From Medicago truncatula (taxonomy: Eukaryota; Streptophyta; Magnoliopsida; Fabales; Fabaceae), in assembly GCF_003473485.1 (NCBI RefSeq), contig NC_053046.1, positions 320,001-384,000 on the forward strand: 64,000 nt of DNA, given 5' to 3'. Position 1 is the first letter of the stretch. Each line of letters starts with the position of its first letter. Shown here piece by piece: positions 57,861-64,000 of the stretch. Under the pieces are notes generated by a model. The model was not told where the DNA came from. It saw only the letters and a program-made list of their open reading frames with translations, and made no database searches. Both the position numbers and the translations under genes were made by a program.

Positions 57861-60800
57861 AACTACAAAAAATCGTGTGGATTCCGGCGGCTAAAAATTG
57901 CTTGTTGCGGCGGTTTTAGCCGCCACTATAAACAAAACTGGCGGTTTCAAAACTGCCAAAATTTTTCCTGCCACAAAGTATAAACCGGCAGTTTAAGCAG
58001 GACCGCCATGTAAACTGCCGTAATACGCGATGTCTAATACGGCGGCTAGTTGTTGGATTAAAGCAGCGGTTTTGACCGCCAGAATAGACACTAGTTCAGC
58101 AAAAAAAACGTACATAGTGGCAGTTTTAAATGCCATAATGATCACTTTTTTAAAAGATAATATATGTGCATAGTGGCAGTTTTAGCCGCCGTAATTGTCA
58201 TTTTTTAAACAAAAAAATATATAAATATGAACAAATCACCTAAATAGCACTTATTAGTACGAATCTAAATTATTTTTATACATAAATTGTAATATTACAA
58301 TGTGTATAATTGTCCAACAACCTCACGAATTTAATTGTATAATAGAATTTAAGTTTATATATATATAGGAACTCTTCTGTATATATGTATGGACTTCTTA
58401 TTTCCCCACTGTAATGCTATCCTTCAACTTCTCTTGATACATGTACACTTATATATGGATCAAATAAGGTTCACATAATGCTAATTCATAAAACAACTTG
58501 ATAAAAAAAGAAAAAAATTCCTTATACTGATAGTTTAACTGATATAATCATCTCTTTGACAACACCTCAAAATCCCAGGTTGAACTTCTAACTTCACCCC
58601 GGAAACTAAATATCATAGATCAGAAAAATTCCTTATACTGCTCCTCAGGATTGCGATCTCTCCCGGATTTTGGCTCTAGCGAAAAGTACTCCTGCCAAAA
58701 GCCCTGCAATTTGCATTTCTACCTTTAGCATTGAATCAAGAACGTAACACAAACTTGTACAAGATTTACTAAATAATAACGGTAACAATAAATGCAAACT
58801 TTCAGTTAATGTAAAAATCTACCCAAATAAAATGCTAGCAGAGTTCTCCAAACTAGTAGGAACTTTAAAGAGAAGGATGCCAGCAACTGAGAGTGGTATC
58901 TTATTCAGCGAACCTACAAGACTGCAGATGGCAAACTAGTTATTAGTTATGTGCTAAAAAGAACTATAATTTTTCTGATATAGCACGGCGTTCTAATAAT
59001 CATGCATAACTAGTTTTGACTTGAGTTGGAACCGAGGTGAATGCATTAAGTCCTACTATTCACGAAGTCCAATTTAATATATTGATTGGGAATCATAACT
59101 ACAATAAAATTTGCCGCATTTAGGAAACTGAAACCAAGTGTGTGTATATCTGAAGAGCCACAATTGGAATTTCTGACCACACCTGTAAGTTGTAGCCCCT
59201 GTTTGATGAAGAAACCACATGGAGGTGAAGCTAATTGCTAGACCCAAAACTCCACTGAAGGTCATCACTAACCAAAAGCTAGGTAATCTCAGAAGTGGCC
59301 TGTCAATTCAAATACATGGAGGTGAAGTTAATTTGCACAGATCACTTATTTATAGTGAGGGGACCAGCAATGCCTTCACAATAGCAGTGTGCTCTGTTAG
59401 TCTCAAAGTTCGTTGCTGAAAATGCTGATTCCATACCAAAAGCAGCTCATATAAAAAACATGACATTGAACAGGAGATGAATTAACACTCTAGAATAAAT
59501 GTAGTAAACAATAATGTATTTGTGAATTAAAATTCTAGAAAAGTAATGCATGACAAAGGATATAAATGAACAAAATTAGGTTTTTAGACTAAACAAAATC
59601 TTCACACAAAGGCAGAAGAAAACTTCAGACATAACATAGTTTAAATTTATGGTATGTAAATAAAGCAAGCAAGCACTCCAGCCACACTTGAACATTCAAA
59701 CCAGGCAACCAAAACAATGGTGACAAAGGCATTAGCCGCCGCCACTAAAATTCATATACATATAAACAACATATAATTATTGATCCAACCACACTTGAGC
59801 AATACTCTATTTGTCCTACATATTTACCAGAATTTCATTCACATAGTAAAAATTATCAAACTTAAGAAAAATAGAGTACAAGGGGTACTCAAACCATTAC
59901 AAAGTTAAGAGGTAGAAAGCAACACCAAAATAACAAAACAAAACAGAACCATACAAATATGCCAAGTAACAAGAAAAGTTTGGCTATACCTCCAACATGG
60001 CAGAACCTACACTTCGTTATCAAACACCTCCAACAAGAGCGCCATATTGAACACCTCACCTTGGCTTTACAAGTTTGGCTAAGTATGGCTACTTGAGTCT
60101 ATGCCGCATCTCTCTGATTGGCGCTCCACTGCTAAGCTTCAATTTGCTCCACTATGCCTGAAAAAATAAAAGGGGAAACCAAATTGCATCTGTGTCAGTC
60201 AACCAGCTCCACTTCGCCGAGAGAAATGCAAAGCACAATCAGAAATTTTGCAATAAATATTTTAAAAATAGAAAACAGAAAAACAACATTGTTAGCGAGA
60301 GAAAATTAGATCAATATCATCCTCAATCATTTCAGCATTACTTTACATCCAAAGCATGATCCAAATCTTGTGATTTCACGCAATATAGGACCTAAAAATC
60401 ATTGTTTAAAAGCAATACATAGAAATGGTAAACAAATTTTATTTATATTTTTGCAAAACAATAGCAACTTTCAGTTAAAATATAGCAAATCTAGAATAAA
60501 GAAAAAATACCCAGATCAGTATCAATTTCTATTCTTTCTCAGTATCTAAAAAAAAAAAACAGAGAGATGAAATAAATCAACAACAAAAAATAAAAAAGGA
60601 CAACAGTTTAGTAATTTACCAGTGCAAATCATTAAGCAGATGACGAGGGTGTCTACGAGAACCTGAATTTACGTTCAAGAACAAAGATTTAGTAAAAATA
60701 GCTATTAGTGAAAAATTAATCGAGGGTTTGAGCTAAGAAAACAATAGCAATACGAACCTGAATTCACCTTCTAGAACATATGCAAATCGATTATTTGAGA

Positions 60801-61381
60801 GGATTCGATGGAGAGTGAAGGATTTGAGATGGTTTCGATGGGTTTCACCGAGAGGGTTTCCATGGGTTTGAGATGGGTTCGACGGTTTCGATGCGTTTAG
60901 CCGAAGACAGGGTTTGAGAAAGGGAACGAAAGAGTTTGTGTAGATTTGAGCCGATGTAGTGATTAGAGATCACGGAGAAGGTAAGAGTTCATGGATTTGA
61001 GTTTTGATGCGTTTCTGTCGAGCCAGCCATGGTTTGTGTTCTGGGATTTTGTTAAGAAAAAAGGATATGGAAGAAATATAAACAAAGAAAAAGATAAAAG
61101 AAAAATTAATAAAAATAGATGGAAGGATTTTTCTAAAAAAGTGGAGGGGATAAGAGGGAAAGTAAAATATAAGTGCGGCAAGGTGGAAAAATGAAATTGT
61201 AAATACCGGCGGTTCAAAATGCTGTAACGCATATGCTGTATTGTTTGAATAAGATAATGTATATAGCGGCGGCTTAAACCGCCGTAATAGACAGTTTATA
61301 GTGGCGTTCAAAAAAACTGCCGCAATCTACTATGTACCCGCCGTAACAAGACCGCCGCAATTCCCGAGTTTTTTTGTGGCC
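57861..61381. mobile_element. CACTA-like non-autonomous element inserted in a copia element
   Basis: About 3.5 kb. The left end reads ACTACAAAAAATCGTGTGG, and the complement of the right end reads GCCACAAAAAAACTCGGGA; both then run into CCGGCGG or GCGGCGG. Subterminal regions (57880-58200 and 61200-61370) are crowded with GGCGG/CCGCC blocks such as AAACCGCCGTAAT in both orientations, typical of CACTA ends. The canonical CACTA end is mutated and the 3-bp target duplication is not clear. No transposase is present; the element carries gene fragments from a nucleotide-sugar transporter. Confidence 0.65.
58645..59299 (-). pseudogene. GONST1: Captured GONST-type (GDP-mannose) nucleotide-sugar transporter fragment
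   Basis: Three exon-like blocks with GT/AG borders: 59299-59183 (PLLRLPSFWLVMTFSG... WFLHQTGATTY), 58921-58823 (SLVGSLNKIPLSVAGILLFK, PTSLENSASILFG) and 58703-58645 (LLAGVLFARAKIRERSQS, stop). They match the last membrane helices of plant Golgi GDP-sugar transporters, as I recall them. All upstream exons are missing. At the end of the second block the sequence is TTTGGGTAG; one extra G puts the third block out of frame. It lies inside the CACTA-like element, so it is best read as a captured pseudogene fragment. Confidence 0.75.
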
Positions 61382-61930
61382 AATAGGCGCTAATTTGTTT
61401 GACAAAGATGGAACAAGTCAAGTGTGACAATGAAATAGAATGTGAAAGAGCAACAGTTGCAGCTTTTGTAACTGCATATATAACACCATTATAACTAAAA
61501 ATTAATACTAGTTCTCCTTGAAGGTGTAGAATTGATAAAGCCACTCGGCTCATACGCCGTGTAGTCCATTGCACCCGAATCTATTATCCATCCATCATAG
61601 TCACATATGATAGCACTGGGTAATGAGAAACCAAGGATACCTAAGTCACTAAGTGTTTAGGAGCCATCATATTAAGTTGGCTCAAATGATTGTGATTGTA
61701 GCAGCAAATCCAATGATAGTTGTGGATCTGCATGTGCAATGGTAGCGTGTCCTGACCCAGTTTTCATGCCACCAGTAAAGACAAACATGTAATTTAGAGT
61801 TTAGATCATCAAGCAGGTTGCTGGAAGTGAACCTACCGGTGGGTGGTGAAGTCTCCACGGGAGTTCTCATGGTGTGTGTGTACCTAGGTTGTCTAGAGAG
61901 ACAAAGTTAAAAACCATTGCTCGGATACCA
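61382..61930 (-). pseudogene. Ty1-copia 5' remnant: primer site, gag/protease fragment
   Basis: The minus strand has TGGTATCCGAGC at 61930-61919, one base from the usual copia primer site for initiator tRNA-Met. It is followed by a short leader and an ATG (61870) with broken coding sequence. Readable pieces include KTGSGHATIAHADPQLSLDL and the protease motif WIIDSGAMDY, where copia proteases have DSGATDH. The gag part is much too short (about 200 bp), so an internal deletion has occurred. The upstream LTR remnant lies at about 61931-62097. Confidence 0.7.
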
Positions 61931-62097
61931 TGTTTTTGTACATGTACATATAGGCCTCAAAATGCTACTCTAAGAAACTATGAGAGTAAATGTATTTTTA
62001 GTATTGAGATGATAAAAACTGATTTTGAGAGAATTGGTTTTGATTAAAAATGAATTAAATGTAAAGTCGTTTGTGTCATGTAAAAGTGAGTTGAAGT
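61931..62097 (-). repeat. Remnant of the copia 5' LTR
   Basis: The sequence just upstream (element sense) of the primer site ends in ACA directly before TGGTATCC, as LTRs do. Its outer end is cut or hidden by the hAT element starting at 62098. Length and ends could not be confirmed. Confidence 0.4.
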
Positions 62098-62685
62098 TAG
62101 GGGTTGGAATAGGTCAGGCCAGACAAGACTTTGATAGGCCTGAGCCTGATCTACGAAAATATTTATAGGCCTGAGTCTGGCCTATGGCCTATCATATGCC
62201 GTTTTTCTAGGCCTGATCTGGCCTATTTAAAAGCCTGGACTGGCCTGAAAGTCTAATTACAGGCCTACTTAACATTAAGACCATCAAATAGTTCATTTGG
62301 CCTACTAAATAGGCTAAACAGACCTTAAAGCCTACTTAAAAGCATATTTCACTATAAGTAAATTTTAACTATATTAAAGCCTACTTGTTCAAAAACTAGA
62401 TTAAAGCCTATAACAACAAAGTCTATTAAGGGACTAATAGATAAAAAAAGAAATGTTTATATTTTTAATGTATGCAATTATTTTAATATAAAAAAAAAAA
62501 TTAATAAATAAGTATTAATAGGCCGGCCTATTAGGCTTAACAAACTTTTCTGAAAGCCTAAGACTGGCCTATTTCGAAAGCCTAAGACTGGCCTATTTCG
62601 AAAGCCTAAGCCTTGGCCTATCAACTAAACAGGCCAGGCCAAAACAGGTCAGGCCATAGGCCGGCCTGGCCTATTCCCAACCCTA
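62098..62685. mobile_element. hAT-like non-autonomous element with perfect 8-bp duplication
   Basis: A 588-bp element starting TAGGGGTTGGAATAGG and ending CCTATTCCCAACCCTA (inverted ends). It is flanked by GTTGAAGT at 62090-62097 and 62686-62693, a perfect 8-bp target duplication as in hAT transposons. The interior repeats AGGCCTA / TAGGCCT and GGCCTGA blocks. It is non-coding. A truncated relative lies at 25578-26109. Confidence 0.88.
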
Positions 62686-62693
62686 GTTGAAGT

Positions 62694-63381
62694 ATAAATT
62701 TGTGTGTACAAATCAATTTTAAAATCAAAAGCTACAAATTTTTAGAGACAATCAATTCTACTTAAAAACAACCAAACATATCATAATCAATTTTACATCT
62801 CGAGAATCTATTTTGACTCCTTTAAAAATGGAACCAAACATATACTTAAACATTACAAAAACAATTCCACATAATGTTCAATCCTATAAAACAGACTCCT
62901 CTATAATTTGTAATCATATTAAATAACGCAAACAAATCCTAAAATCTCTAATGCAAAACTCAGGACAACATGAGAAATGTGAATTTGGATTCTTTTGTTC
63001 TCTTTTTCTCTTCTTATTATTCTCTATCTGTCTTAATCTAATTGTCACTCTTCATTAAAATAAAATAATATCTTTAGATATAGAGTAGAAGAGAGATTTA
63101 GAGTAAAATGAAAGAGATGATCCAATTTCAAGAAATCTTATAGAGTAAAAGACTACAGCTATCATATTAATGATTGCGAGTTCATTGTTGTGTTTTTGAT
63201 GAAATACAATCTAGGTAGTTCAAGTCTACCCACCAAACCAGAAATGATAAAACCAAGAGACACAAATAAGTTATTTAGATATATCAATTCGATCTTACCC
63301 AATCATCTAATTAACACACAACACAAAGTATATACATGTTGATTGACTTGAGATTGGAAATGAACATTGAAGAATAAGAAA
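62694..63381. other. Intergenic region left of the small basic protein gene
   Basis: AT-rich, with no ORF of note. The 3' UTR of the gene at 63382-63597 probably occupies the last few hundred bases. Nothing else is seen. Confidence 0.5.
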
Positions 63382-63597
63382 TTATATGGTGAGGTTGTGC
63401 TTGGTGGGGGGAATATTATTATCAGCAGCTTTCAAGGTCTTTTCAATAAGCTTACGAGCTTTTCTGCTTCGAATCTCAACCTTAACACTTGCACTCTTGT
63501 CCATCTTTATGTATGGCTTCTTTCCTTTCTTCATCTTCAACGTTGACTTCACCTTTGACTTTATTGATTCCACCAGATTTCCAAGTTGATTCGCCAT
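63382..63597 (-). CDS. Small conserved plant protein, basic, 71 residues
   Basis: An intact single-exon frame from ATG at 63597 (MANQLGNLVESIKSKVK) to a stop at 63382. About a third of residues are Lys or Arg. The N-terminal helix is amphipathic, and YIKMDKSASVKVEIRSRKAR (about residues 29-48) followed by KLIEKTLKAADN is a block I recall from short plant proteins of unknown function. There is no signal peptide, membrane segment or metal-binding pattern. A strong, family-like C-terminal LKAAD motif supports a real gene rather than a chance ORF. Function unknown; a nucleic-acid or membrane-surface role would be a guess. Confidence 0.75.
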   Translation of the reverse strand: MANQLGNLVESIKSKVKSTLKMKKGKKPYIKMDKSASVKVEIRSRKARKLIEKTLKAADNNIPPTKHNLTI

Positions 63598-64000
63598 TCT
63601 TCTATCGATCCAACCTTGCTATTCAACAATTAATATTGCTGCATCTACAAGCTTGGCTAAATTATACTATTTGTCATATGAGACATAGACATTAATGTGA
63701 CTATATAATATATGGTTGGATTTTTATTGGGATTCAATTCAAGCCTAACTTGGTTTAGTCAATGAAGTTTTAAAAAAATGGCCTCGATAGTATAATTAAT
63801 CACGATCTTTGCCACACACCGTCTTTTTACTATTCTGTTGACATTTCCATGTTTCTATTCACTCAATACATTAATATTACTTGTACAAAAGGAAAAACAC
63901 ATTTCAATATTGAAACAGTGATTTTCTCAACAAAAAAAATATTGAAATAGTGATTCTAGACCCTTCAACAAAAACAAATAGTGCTTCTAGATATTTTATT
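63598..64000. other. Upstream region of the small basic protein gene
   Basis: Probably the promoter and 5' leader of the minus-strand gene at 63382-63597. A CTATATAATATATGG stretch near 63700-63714 could supply a TATA box on the minus strand. No other feature is seen to the window end. Confidence 0.4.

Overview
The window is nuclear DNA from a flowering plant, very probably a legume of the Medicago/Trifolium/Pisum group. The evidence is AT-rich DNA, GT..AG introns, plant-specific gene families, a Tat/Ogre-type giant retrotransposon with a tRNA-Arg-like primer site, and many legume-style MULE, hAT and PIF elements. Species is an inference.

Layout. 0.2-0.9 kb: an unrecognised charged ORF. 1.9-6.3 kb (-): Y-family DNA polymerase kappa, rebuilt as 13 exons. 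7.8-15.8 kb (-): a 14-exon coiled-coil protein whose introns hold a solo copia-type LTR, a possible TRIM and a MULE MITE. 16.0-20.2 kb: three MULEs side by side, the last a Pack-MULE carrying a replication protein A-like OB-fold gene. 21.8-23.0 kb (-): a CYSTM protein with YPPQG repeats. 23-28 kb: intergenic DNA with hAT and MULE remnants. 28.3-29.0 kb (+): a SOB FIVE-LIKE (SOFL) protein. 29-33.4 kb: no convincing gene. 33.4-35.7 kb (-): an MRS2/CorA magnesium transporter. 36.8-54.2 kb: one complete Ogre-type Ty3/gypsy element of 17.35 kb on the minus strand, with near-identical LTRs and a perfect 5-bp target duplication. 54.8-55.3 kb (-): an unrecognised small protein. 57.5-62.7 kb: a nested stack in which a decayed Ty1-copia element (PBS, protease and GAG-pre-integrase remnants) is split by a CACTA-like element carrying three exons of a GONST-type nucleotide-sugar transporter, next to a hAT element. 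63.4-63.6 kb (-): a small basic protein.

Most notable points. (1) The Ogre element has a predicted 289-bp intron at the pro/pol junction; removing it deletes the pro stop codon and leaves pro and pol in one frame. (2) Its LTR U3 holds about six GAAnnTTC heat-shock-element-like clusters upstream of the TATA box, and a related CCAGA-N4-TCTGG palindrome recurs downstream in the transcribed LTR. (3) Its 3' UTR is a tandem array of about 15 units of ~48 bp, each with a TTACC/GGTAA dyad. (4) The 3' LTR promoter points at the MRS2 gene. (5) Two MULEs abut and share one 9-bp target sequence.

The host genes look like unrelated housekeeping or regulatory loci; there is no operon-like grouping. Splice sites were read by eye from GT/AG rules, frame continuity and family knowledge. 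No alignment or database search was run.
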